Shown here: piece after piece, positions 53,636-64,000 of the stretch
How the letters are laid out: the number at the start of each line of letters is the position of its first letter
How positions within the stretch are numbered: position 1 is the stretch's first letter
Origin: Ophthalmolycus amberensis
Taxonomy: Eukaryota > Chordata > Actinopteri > Perciformes > Zoarcidae
Direction: 5' to 3'
DNA: 64,000 nucleotides
Assembly (NCBI GenBank): GCA_024529925.1
Contig: JAFEUB010000913.1
Span: 275,001 to 339,000, forward strand
The notes under the pieces: generated by a model
What the model was told of the DNA's origin: nothing
The model's input: only the letters and a program-made list of their open reading frames with translations
Databases searched by the model: none
Position numbers and translations under genes: made by a program

Positions 53636-54170
53636 TCACTTTTAACTCGTCAAATACCGACCTCAGTGGCCCTACGCTTCAGACTATGGAGCTCTAGGTT
53701 TCTCCTCTAGCTTCAGTTTTGGACGGCGTTAAAGTTCATACCGTGTCTTTTCCACACAGAAAAAAGAAATTCCACTGTAGGTTAACTTAGTTTTTAGGTT
53801 TACTTGATGAGGCTAAGGGAGAGAGCTTGGTTTGGGCTAAAATAAGTCTGTTTATCATGTACGTGTTATTAGTAAAGTACGCAAGTTACGTAACAACAAG
53901 GTTGTCAATGTGGACTTGGTTTCATACGTGACATGAAGAGCGGTTTCCTGGGTGAAAGTCCTGTGTTTGCTCGACTTGTCCGTGCTCCCCGACCTCTTCC
54001 TCATGTGGTCCTTCTTGCTCGTTTCTCGTTACTAGATGGTTTTCGTTGGAGTCGGTTAAACGTCCGGTGCGCCTCATACGGACGCTGAATGGTTTCATCG
54101 GTATCAGACGCTGAGGGCCGCTGACCGAGCGGTGTTACTCGACGTGAAGTTGGGAATGAGGACGGGTTGG
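53636..54170. repeat. Family B-related segment with inverted termini
   Basis: The internal part (53755-54000) is a diverged family B copy: TTTAGGTTTACTTGATGAGG, AAAGTACGCAAGTTACGTAA, then CACG/CGTGACATGAAGAGCGG-type sequence. The left edge (CATTCTCACTTTTAACTCGT, then GGCCCTACGCTTCAGA) resembles the reverse complement of the right edge near 54100-54165 (CCTCATTCCCAACTTCACGT, then GGCCCTCAGCGTCTGA). It may be a MITE with diverged inverted ends. Confidence 0.55.
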
Positions 54171-54907
54171 TGTGTCACTTCACAGCACATTTGTTTCTCA
54201 AATAAAGAGAAACGTCACCAACCAAGTGTGTTTTTAGAATTGATTAGGAATTCAAACAGACGGCAGATCGCCTGCTAAGGTGACTCTTTTCTGTCCGAAA
54301 TAGTAAGACAGCAATAACAAGAAGAAAAACAAGAGAACAATTCACCCAAATTTGAATCCAAACCACATATTCATATTATAATACAAACATCAATTTCTCA
54401 TTATAATGACAGTGTTTGGCAGGTGGCTGGTGTTAATTTGCTTCCCCAGCATTAATGTTCCGCTAAACTCAAAGTGATGAATGACGTCGTTCAGGAGAGT
54501 GATAAAGGTGAGTGTTTCTTTCCATTTTACCATATCCACATACATTATTCATATACAGAGAGCAGAGCCATAGATTAATAGGACAACAGTTGAATACAGG
54601 ATGTCAGGCCTCAAGTCAGTCTTCTAATCTTGGAGGCTACAGTTTCTTTACAGAGTGGCTTGAATTCAAACGGGCTGCGTCAGTGGAGAGGCGAAGGTTA
54701 CGGAGGGACTGATGAGAGACGCTGCTGAGGAACTGAGGTTTTGGGAGTTTGATATCTTCATCGATTCTGACCATTAATCTTTCTGTCTCTTGCGAGTTTA
54801 TTAACCTTTCAGTAGTACAGTAACAACTCAACAAATGTAGTGCTCCTTTGGGAATTTTGCATTTTGGCACAAAAAAAACTTTACAACACATTTTAACAAG
54901 ATATCCC
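54171..54907. other. Single-copy DNA, nothing supported
   Basis: No gene is recognised; short frames only. Confidence 0.45.
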
Positions 54908-55138
<231 letters not shown>

Positions 55139-55919
55139 TACTCTTTGGAAGCGTTACAAAGTGCACACACAGTATAAATACATAAATGTAAACATAAACC
55201 CATTTTCCACACAAATTAGCACGTGTAGATTTATTTAAACAAACGAGCTAAAATTAGGAGATGCACTTCTTTCCCATTACCAGAACACGAGTATGCCGTT
55301 ATTTTCTTCTCGTCACTTTTATTTTGTGTTGATTTTGACGTTCCCTGTGGACAAAACCAGCACCAGCACTGCCCGTGACTCTTCCCATGTATGAACTAAC
55401 TCAGCCTGAACTCAGGCCCGGTCCGGTGTGGCTGGTCCCTGCTGTCTAATATCTGACATCACATCTCAGCCTTCCCACTGTGAGTCTGATGTGAGAGCCC
55501 AAGCCAGGACATCTTTTTGGTTAAGTGGAGCTTCCCTGACCCAAACATGTTATTCCTGTCTGGTTTGCTCATTAGTTTTCTCTGCTCAGAGAAGCTCTAC
55601 GGGGTAAACAGTCTGCTTTCCACTTCTCGCTGTGAAAAACTCAAATTCAAAATTCAAATTCTTGAGTTGTTCAGAGAATTGAGAAGCTTTCTTTCTCTTT
55701 CGGGATTCCACCGCTCTAAATTGGACGATGTTGCCAAAACATTCCAGGACCAGCGGGAATTCTGGATTCAGTCTCACGTGGACCAGAGTAATCACCACGC
55801 GGCAGGAGGCCTGGTCGAAGCCGAGCGAAGCAACAGCGCTGTGGTTTGGCTTAATCATCGCGGCGCAGACCGACAAATAGAGAGCGGCGAGGGCGACCGG
55901 AGAGGTTGGGAGCGAGTAT
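55139..55919. other. Single-copy DNA, nothing supported
   Basis: A plus-strand frame of 197 codons (55517-56110) runs across this stretch and the next GT tract. It starts with a hydrophobic segment (LFLSGLLISFLCS) that could mimic a signal peptide, but no domain is recognised and the GT tract lies inside the frame. I do not call it a gene. Confidence 0.4.
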
Positions 55920-55946
55920 TTGTGTGTGTGTGTGTGTGTGTGTGCA
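55920..55946. repeat. (GT)n microsatellite
   Basis: About 13 GT units. Confidence 0.94.
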
Positions 55947-57915
55947 TAGGAGTGGTGGATACCTCAAGGGAGGTGAGGCGAGCCAAGACTCCGGTGTGTG
56001 ATCACCATCGCCACAGGGACAGCGCGCCGCTTATTAGCGGGATTCGCCACAGGACGGCGAGTCGATCTCGCAGCCAGCTGGAGTTTCCTCAGAGCCGTTG
56101 GAAGCACTGAGAGAGAGAGAGAGAATGAGGGAGAGTGACGCTGGAAACTGAGGGAGGAAGAGACAAATACAGACAATATAATCATAGAGAGGGGGATAGA
56201 AAGATGGAGAAACAGCTGGACGGAATGGACCTCAAATAGTCAAAACAAGATACTCCAAGAAGTCCAATAATGGGATCAGACTACATGATACCAGCCTGAA
56301 AATGGCCTAATTCTACAGACATGTGTTAGAAATGAACTCTAGCATCCTAAACCTTCATTCCATCGCGTGTAAAACCTGGTTTGACAACATTTAAATCGGG
56401 CACAATGGCGCCTCGGACATTGCATGAATATGTATCGGCATAACTGACCTGAGAGTTCTGTTTCTGGTCCCTATTGCCCTGATCACTTTTGCACATCGTG
56501 CACGTTGTGATTGGTCTGAGTTCAACATGTGATCTGGCAGGATTCAGCAGCAAGGCCTGTGGAGTCAGATGCTCACAGAAATGTCATTAAATAAAAGCCA
56601 AAGTATCTGTATTTCTACTATCCACCAGAGACCTGACTGCAGTGAAGTGGGAGAAGTGGAAGGACCAACTAAAGTGTCACAAAGTGTAAATGTTGTCTGT
56701 GCTGCGGAGGACGGGAGACGGCGCTTTATCCTCTAAAACTGGTGCTTCTTGGGAGGAATACACAGATGTAACTAATACAATAAATGGCTGCATTCCATTC
56801 AGGTCTTTATAATGTGGAGCCCTGGTTGTGGGCATGCTGGTTTCCTGGTAAAACTAAATAGAACTGAAGCGTTCCATTAGTTCATTATATTAGTTACACT
56901 GGAAATAGTTGTGTTGCTGTAACGTACAGTGATTGTGATGGTGTTCCTCCACGGTTGCTCATGAGCGACCACCTCTGGTCGACAGAGAGCAGGTGTCAAT
57001 CTGCCCGACGACTGAGCGGTTGCTGTTGTGTAAAACTCCGTTATGATTTTCATAAAGAGAGATTAACATTTTAAAACTGATCCGTCAACTGTTTTTGTTT
57101 AGTTCCGGCAAAATTGAGACATAAAGTAACAAGAGATTAATTATGGAGAAAACTCAGAGGCTGGCAAGAACATCTGGACATTTAATGTTCTCTTGCTGTG
57201 AGATTAATGGACTCCACGTTCAGTGATGAACGCTCCAGCGTACACTCGCACACGTGTAAACTGTTTGGCTTCGACATCGTTTGAAAGCTCTCAGAAGCAT
57301 CTCGATTATTCTTTATAGGTGTTTCTTTCACTCATTGTTGATGAGTTCCATTTTGTTAACTTAAGTTGTTCACAAAGCTATGAACAGAACCGCACACCAC
57401 ATACATAAATGTTCCACTGCCACTGTTCCTGTTTTGGAATGTTTGCATGAAGCCAATTCCTGGTAACGCCCCCTTTCTTACTTTGTTCACTTCCAGAAAA
57501 GATATGCTATATTGTATTTTGGGTGTTCGGGAAAAAACAGATTAAGTTCGTCCTGCAAAACGTCCTCTATACTAGTGAGTTTGTGGATGTTCATTGTGTC
57601 TCACACATTTCAAACCAAACAGACTCTAAAAGAGCCCAAAACACAGCAAACGGTGTCCTGTTCAGTGTTCAGTGAATAATAACTTGAATCACGTTCTTCC
57701 TGATGTGCAGCTCAGAGCCCAACAATGCTCAACAAAGAACCAGACGGCGATGTTCGAACAAGCCGCCCTATCTCTCTGTGACACGCTCAAATTACAACCT
57801 CCTCGTACGCAACGCATGCAATTACACCAACAGTGTAAAAAACACAACAGAATGATGATATCCAAAACTGTAGCACACACTCTCATGCGCACACACTTTT
57901 CCTGTCTTTTGTCAC
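55947..57915. other. Single-copy DNA, nothing supported
   Basis: A short GA tract is at 56110-56124. No gene or RNA feature is recognised. Confidence 0.45.
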
Positions 57916-57921
57916 ACGCAC

Positions 57922-57960
<39 letters not shown>
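57916..57960. repeat. (CA)n microsatellite
   Basis: About 21 CA units with CGCA at the left. Confidence 0.95.
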
Positions 57961-57961
<1 letters not shown>

Positions 57962-58021
57962 TTGCAAATGCAGTACTGCAAAATAACACAAAGTGCCTTA
58001 ACACGTACACGTTTTTTCTTC

Positions 58022-58080
58022 CACACACACACACACACACGTACACACATGTGCACCGCACACGCACACAAACACTCATA
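58022..58080. repeat. CA-rich microsatellite
   Basis: About 10 CA units followed by imperfect CA-rich sequence. Confidence 0.85.
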
Positions 58081-58208
58081 GTCCTGAGGTCATTTTGTTA
58101 ATGAATTAGCCTGAACAACAACCCAGCATGGAGTTAATTAGAAAGCCTGTCACCTCCTGCAAGTTTAGCAGATATCACTGTTTCCTCAGGCCGCTTTCAA
58201 CCATTATC

Positions 58209-58212
<4 letters not shown>

Positions 58213-58252
<40 letters not shown>
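58213..58252. repeat. (CA)n microsatellite
   Basis: About 20 CA units. Confidence 0.95.
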
Positions 58253-58254
<2 letters not shown>

Positions 58255-58555
58255 GGGAGGTATTTTCATGGCCCCTGAGTGGATGATGCAGCTAAGTCTT
58301 TGCATTGTGTCTGTTTGTCCATTTTGCAGGTAAACAGAGATTTCAAATCCCAGTCTGGGGAAAAATAAATGTACAGTTGTGTGAAGAGAAGTTATTTCTC
58401 ATTTGTTGTGTGTTTTCTTTGAATGTTGCCACAGACGCCCAGTTCTTAATACGACAATAATGTATCAATATTGCAACACCGGTAGATGGAGACTTAACAG
58501 ATCTGAATCTGAACGTAATTGGGGAGAAAACAACTTTTGACAGTGCTGTTTCTCT

Positions 58556-58556
<1 letters not shown>
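58253..58556. other. Single-copy DNA
   Basis: No feature is recognised. Confidence 0.4.

Positions 58557-58620
<64 letters not shown>
58557..58620. repeat. (CA)n microsatellite, long
   Basis: About 32 uninterrupted CA units. It forms an inverted pair with the GT tract about 100 bp to the right. Confidence 0.97.
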
Positions 58621-58623
<3 letters not shown>

Positions 58624-58719
58624 TGATTCATGGCATATGGTGTTTCTGACACTTCATCTTATTTATTCATTAGACTTAATCCCTCCATTTGCATCGCTGG
58701 ACATGAACAACATGACTCA

Positions 58720-58720
<1 letters not shown>

Positions 58721-58751
<31 letters not shown>

Positions 58752-58760
58752 CTGTGTGTG
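58721..58760. repeat. (GT)n microsatellite
   Basis: About 19 GT units with one CT interruption. Confidence 0.95.
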
Positions 58761-59445
58761 CTGCAGTGTGTGACAGCTCAAGATTATCTCTGCTGCGCAC
58801 ACCGCTCTGCTCCTCTCATGACCCATTTAACACAGTCCTGTTACCCATGGCAACGTATGGCTGGCGCACACGTGTGTGTTGAAGAGTTCGTGTGCGTTAC
58901 AGCATCGGGCTGTTTTCGGGAGATATCTGCATGTTCATTGGAGACGGTTGTGCGTGCGTTGGAACACAGGTGTTGTGGCCCTGAATGAGAAGTTGTGTGT
59001 GTTTGAATGTGTGTGTGTTGATCAGTGTATGTGTTGGCCAGAAAAGAAGAGAAACTTTGCAACTCCGGTGTGTAAAAGCATTTACCAACTGGCATTAACA
59101 GCACACAGATCAGCGTTATTAACCCTGAACAGCGCCTTCAAGGCAGCTTTTCATTCCATTTCTCATACTGGTTGGTCTCCATACAGCTGGGTGTGTAGCC
59201 AGTCGTAGTCAGTCGTATCAAAACCTTTCTGGAAAACACAATAAAATGTCTTTCCCCATCCTGCTAATCTTCAACTGCCATGCATCTTTAGCTCTCTCCA
59301 TCTCTTTACTCTTTCTCTTTTTGCCTCCTCTATAGGCTTCCCACTTTATTTCTTTTTAAGTTTTTTTTCCATCAAACTGAGAGAAGGAGCCTCTGACATT
59401 TCTGGAACATGGCCTGGTTTTTACGTCCTCCTTTGTTTACGCTCA

Positions 59446-59446
<1 letters not shown>
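58761..59446. other. Single-copy DNA with loose GT-rich patches
   Basis: GT-rich but irregular stretch at about 58990-59035. No gene is recognised. Confidence 0.4.

Positions 59447-59480
<34 letters not shown>
59447..59480. repeat. (GT)n microsatellite
   Basis: About 16 GT units. Confidence 0.95.
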
Positions 59481-59482
<2 letters not shown>

Positions 59483-59563
59483 TGTTTCTCCTGAATTCCC
59501 TTGTACATCACTTGGGGAGAGGGAGCCAGAAAATCTTCAGAAACATTCTCAGGGAATGTCTGC

Positions 59564-59567
<4 letters not shown>

Positions 59568-59594
<27 letters not shown>

Positions 59595-59608
59595 TTGTGC
59601 GTGTGTGT

Positions 59609-59639
<31 letters not shown>

Positions 59640-59640
59640 C
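59568..59640. repeat. (GT)n microsatellite with interruptions
   Basis: GT tract with TTGTGC and CTGTG interruptions. The 146-codon frame across it (59452-59892) is an artefact. Confidence 0.95.
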
Positions 59641-62356
59641 AACAGAAGAATGAAGAGAGGCCGATGGAGAGAAAGTGTTTGCTCTGCAGTTCACAGCTAT
59701 AATTTGTCCTCCTGCATGTTCTCCGCCTCCCTTTGCTCTCTTCCTCCTCACTTCACTGTTCCCCTTCCAGCTCGTTCCCTATCGCCACCATATCTCTGTC
59801 TGCCTTTGTTCCTCTTCGGAAAAAATAAAAAACCAAACTATACTGGAATGTGTGTGCAGTGCAGACTTCTGTACAAGTCACCTCGGCTCTGACTTCACTC
59901 ATGAACACTACAAAATGCTCTTTTACAGCCAAGTGTGGAGGCGCTGCTTGAGTCTCTCTGCAGAATGTTCTTCCTTTAGTATTCCAATGTCGGATCGGTG
60001 GGAAACAACTGAGCAATGTCTTTGAACTAACGAGCTCCTTCTGAACTGTGGCGAGCTAACAGGAGAGCTAAACTGTAACAGTTGTAAAGCGCATGAGCGG
60101 CTCCAGAACATATTGATGACGTTAGCTTCTAGCTAGCTTAGCTAATACATACAAAAAAGGTGCTAGATTCAGTTGCCACTCATGTGATTAAATGTTGACG
60201 CTTAACTTATAGTTTCACGTGGGATGCGAACAGTATAAATGTGCCGACCTGTCTGAATAAACCGTCACGTTCACAAAGCCACTGCCAAGACGTTGGCCGT
60301 ATATAGGCCAAGTTGTTTGACATTAATTAGTTCCGCAGATTTTCCTTTTTGTGTCACGTCTAAACCGTCCTCAGGAAACGTCGAGCTCACTTGATCCAAG
60401 GTGTCTCGCACCGCACTCTCCTGTCATCACGTCGCCGTAGTTTGCGTTACATTATAATTTAGCATTTAGAGTACAATCCTACTCGTTGGAGTTAGATCGT
60501 TGCTTGACAAGTCGGCCGAGACTGCGGCAGGAAAACAAAAGCTGAGGAAAGGAGTGGGAGTGAGTGATGGACAAGGAAGTGAAGAGGCAATCATTTAGAA
60601 ACAATAAAGCCTTATGAGGAAAAGGAGGCCTTTTGTTCGTCCTTATGTAATTGTTTCTGTTTGAGATTTAGAAAAACAACTGATTGAGAATGTTACAATT
60701 CAAATTAGTTTTGGCACTTTGATTCATAGAAAACTCTTTGTCAAAGTAAAAGAACCCTTCTTCGGAAACCTTAATTCATTGTGGACTAGGATCGCCTGCG
60801 GATTTGTTAAACTCATAACTGTGATTGCTCAGAGAAAACAAAGGAAAGTTCCCACACATAAAATCAATCTCTGCAATGAAGAGGTGGGTAAAGAAGAATC
60901 TTACATTTCTTTCTGCGGGTGTTTTAATAGGAATGTTGATCTTTCAGATCAGTTTGAGGAGAAGTGTCATGTGGAACTTACTCTGGTCTTTGTCATGAGC
61001 TGGTCTCGGGTTAGGTGGCCTTGACGACAGTACTGGTGATATTGATCCTGCCTAAATGCACCCGCCTCCGTTTAGGCTAAATTGAGAGTCTCCATATTTA
61101 GACGTTTTAACGTGCAAACACTGCATGATCATTTCTGGGCTGCCAGCTGATATCTTTGCAGATATGATGACAAAATTGACATCATTCTGACCCTCTTGGC
61201 TACAATGGTTTGAGTTTTGAGTTTACGGCACCAAATTACAAGCCGAGGAGAACTTGGTAATGTCACATGACTCAAAATGAGCCCTTCACTTGGAGTAAAC
61301 TGTTGTCATGAGATTACACATGTTGGCAGTAGAGGGGGAGTTACTATCTGCTCCAATGTTAAGGCCTTTACACACCGGGGACGTGACAAATAAACAACAT
61401 TAAAAAAGGTAAACTTTTGCCTGTGAATATTATATATCCAGGGCTCTTATTGTGAAAGGTCAAAACTGAAGGTGTGGATCTGATCTGCGCCGCCTTCGTC
61501 AAAGTGATACAGTCAGACCACGGAGCCTCCGTGTTGTTTCACGAATGAAGGTGCAACTCCATGTGTTCCGCACAACGTGATTGGTTGAAACATAACTTTT
61601 TCAAGTGCAAAAGCTCAGAAACTTACTTTTTGGCCAAGTAATAATCCCTTTGTGTGTGAAAGTATTTGTGACAAAAACAAGTGTGTAAAGAACTGTTCTC
61701 ACCTGACCAGATGAGCTGTCACTGTGTGAAACCATCCAGTCAGTCAATCCACCATCCGGGAAGCAAGGAATGGAAAAGTTTGAGTGAATTTAGAGCAAAG
61801 TCGAACCCCCCCGAAAATAAAATGGGTCATGAGTCTGTTTCTTGTGGTTTGCCAACATGACACAAGGCTGTTTGGATGAGCCTGGCTCCCTGGGTGTTGG
61901 TGTTGCATCAAATGCAAAGTGAATATGCAATCAGAGATATGAGAAGTTACCATTCTAAGTTATTCAGAAGGTGCCCCATTGACATCGGCTGGATTCCACA
62001 AAAATCAGTACACTTGTGACTGCCTCTTTAAAAAACGTTCATAGAGAAGTTTGCAAACACCAGGAATCCAAACACATTGAGCAATATTCTGTGTTAAAAA
62101 AAAAGACTTTTATTCTCTTAAATTTGGGACCTGGCTTTCAGAAGGATGAGTCCAAAGTGTGTTTAAAGACTGCAGCCTTGAATAATCATCTCTTGAGTTT
62201 TGCGTAATCTTTAATGAATAGATTTTTGTAATTTGACAAATTTAGAATACTTTTGCTTTACTTCCGTTGTTTAATGTGCGTCTGTGTTCCAAACGCGGCG
62301 TTCCTGACTTTCATAAATCTCTGCATCAAAGCATACGTCTCTGCATCTGTGTAAAG

Positions 62357-62357
<1 letters not shown>
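59641..62357. other. Single-copy DNA, no supported gene
   Basis: Short frames such as 60719-61024 show no recognisable domain. A TAGCTTCTAGCTAGCTTAGC cluster is at about 60122. No repeat copy shared with other parts of the window was noticed. Confidence 0.45.
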
Positions 62358-62397
<40 letters not shown>

Positions 62398-62412
62398 GTG
62401 TGTGTGTGTGTG
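62358..62412. repeat. (GT)n microsatellite
   Basis: About 27 GT units with one GC interruption. Confidence 0.96.
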
Positions 62413-62993
62413 GGAGGCATGAACTGGAATGATCATAAACGCTCTATTGGTACAATTAGGAGGAAATGGCAGACAAAACAAACATTAATGACTGATTTCT
62501 GTCCCATAAACATGTCTGTGGATAGAAAGTGACTCCTTTGGGCTTCACACAAACCATGAAATGAAATGAAAATCAAACAGTGTACCAACTCATTACAATG
62601 TTCGCTTTTCATGTTTGACTTTCTGAAAGAAAATATGAAAAAATGTTGAAATGATTCAGATCCATTTTTTCTCTTCTTTTCCTCTTTTGAAAAAAACTAT
62701 TGCTTGTTGTTTACATTTATTTAATATTTACACAACAGTAAACACCTTATTGTAGCTATAATATGTATCCATAGTGGTGGCAGCAGTAAGTGCTGTATGC
62801 AGACGGTGCAAAGCACAACACAATCCATTGATGCTGAAATACTCACGTCATGATTAGAATGAGCTGTAACTTAGCCGCTCCTTCAGTTTACCTCTTTACA
62901 ATAGTTTCCAATGGAAGTTTTCATGGTCGGAATATAGAAGTCACTTGAATGCAACACTAGATCTATGAGTCCATTCACAGCTCTCTCTGGCTG
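62413..62993. other. Single-copy DNA, nothing supported
   Basis: No feature is recognised. Confidence 0.45.
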
Positions 62994-63040
62994 TGTGTGT
63001 GTGTGTGTGTTTGTCCATGCATGTGTGTGTGTGTGTGCAA
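62994..63040. repeat. GT-rich microsatellite, interrupted
   Basis: Two GT tracts separated by TTTGTCCATGCAT. Confidence 0.9.
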
Positions 63041-63235
63041 GGTTTAAGTCATTTGAAGTTGAATTGCTGTGATTAATTCACACGCCCACTTTGTGAGACT
63101 GTTTCATAATCAGTTCATGTAGAGTACACATCCTCTGAGTACACACCCTCGTGGCATCACACAATCGTCTCTTTAAAACCCTGTGAGTGAATTAATGAAA
63201 GAAAGCCAAGTTTGTGGAACCTATGTGTTTGTGCT

Positions 63236-63290
63236 CATGTGTGTGTGTGTGTGTGTTGTGTGTTTGTGCTCGTGTGTGTGTGTGTGTGAG
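63236..63290. repeat. GT-rich microsatellite, duplicated phrase
   Basis: The phrase TTTGTGCTC(A/G)TGTGTGTGTG occurs at 63229 and again at 63262, each followed by GT repeats, so the tract grew by a small tandem duplication. Confidence 0.92.
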
Positions 63291-64000
63291 CAGTGGGTGG
63301 GTGGGTGCTTTTTTTGTACGTTTCTCTCCGTATGAGGATCCACTAAAATAGATGAATGAGAAAAATAATCTCAAAAGGAATAGATAAGTCATCTTTATTT
63401 TAGGTTGAACGTCCTTTCTGTACCTTTCTGCCTGGTACAGAACTGTTCATGTACATTTGATCAGCCATTAAATATGGGTAAGTATAACACCGGTACATAA
63501 AGAGAGCAATCACAATCCAAATATACTAATCCAGTCTGGCACATTCTTTAGCCACAATTCAATTTAAATCTTATCTTGAGCTTTTATGGAATGATTGAAA
63601 TGATAAAGCTAAACAGTAGGAGTTGAACTCATCATAGTACTTCAGTAACGAGTAGTGTAAGGGAGGCAATGCCAACCACAGTAACACAGCGCTTTTGGTA
63701 GGTGTGCTTGCTTTCATGGAGGTTCAACATCAACTGACGTCAACATTTTTACCAGCCGGCCATCATTCCCCTCAAGAGTCTCCAGGAAGTTGACCTGTTA
63801 CATGGTACGCCTCTTTAACTGGCCAACTAGCCACTGGTGTCCAGGAGCCAGCTGGATGTTATTCTTCATATATATATATAAAGATTATAGGTTTAGTGAA
63901 ACCATGCAGTGGCAGATGCTGTGAAGACAAAACGTTCTCATTCCCAACACATACTGACGCTTAGTCAAGACCGCATGTCGTCACTTTCTGTGGAGCCCTG
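63291..64000. other. Single-copy DNA to the window edge; small repeat scrap at the end
   Basis: At 63391-63401 the plus strand reads TCTTTATTTTA, so the minus strand has an AATAAA signal and could carry a 3' UTR, but no coding sequence is seen. The end (about 63935-63990, with GTTCTCATTCCCAACACATA) resembles the edge of the family B-related element at 53636-54170. Confidence 0.35.

Noticed and set aside
55517..56110. 197-codon secreted protein gene
   Set aside because: There is a signal-peptide-like start, but the frame runs through a GT microsatellite and shows no domain or plausible gene structure.
59452..59892. Cys/Val-rich 146-codon gene
   Set aside because: The first half is a GT microsatellite translated as Cys-Val repeats; the rest has no recognisable domain.

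Overview
The window looks like non-coding, repeat-rich nuclear DNA of a bony fish, most likely a percomorph teleost. I found no host protein-coding gene that I can support, and no rRNA or tRNA gene. The fish call rests on the repeat content: two LINE families typical of teleosts (a Rex1/Babar-like CR1/L2-group element and an L2/Maui-like element with the characteristic CTTGC tail), short hAT-type MITEs with 8-bp target duplications, foldback elements, and very many (CA)n/(GT)n microsatellites. Taxon and family names come from recalled family knowledge, not from a search.

Layout. 1-4679 is the end of a large 46-bp minisatellite (101 full units plus a 33-bp partial, with no length change in any unit). 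4680-8600 is mostly single-copy with GT tracts and one weak candidate exon at 6930-6986. 8612-9036 is a complete hAT-like MITE. 9045-17500 is single-copy with microsatellites, one copy of a dispersed repeat (family A) and a 24-bp perfect palindrome. 17510-17990 and 21828-22250 are long-armed foldback elements. 22336-25023 is a Rex1-like LINE with a damaged endonuclease and a mostly open reverse transcriptase. 26101-26563 is the best family A copy. 30591-30964 is a second hAT-like MITE carrying a nested family A copy. 31160-31710 is a polypurine tract. 32447-32640 and 35801-36200 are minisatellites. 39722-41605 is a 5'-truncated L2-like LINE with an open 560-codon reading frame. 42290-43235 is an old, broken LINE endonuclease region. 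45277-46610 is a second, inverted, near-identical copy of the Rex1-like LINE. 47425-54170 holds several copies of a second dispersed repeat (family B), a 39-bp minisatellite and perfect hairpins. 54908-55138 is a (CTAA)n array, and the remainder is single-copy DNA with many CA/GT tracts.

Functionally the window reads as an intergenic or intronic gene desert shaped by transposons and tandem repeats. The LINE reading frames are retrotransposon proteins. Long open frames over the tandem arrays arise because the repeat period is a multiple of three (15 bp, 39 bp) or because the unit lacks stops, and are not called as genes. I found no convincing novel multi-gene system. The most unusual structures are the 46-bp array with its strict length constancy, internal E-box variants and higher-order duplication; the near-perfect hairpin at 46976-47030; and the inverted LINE pair.
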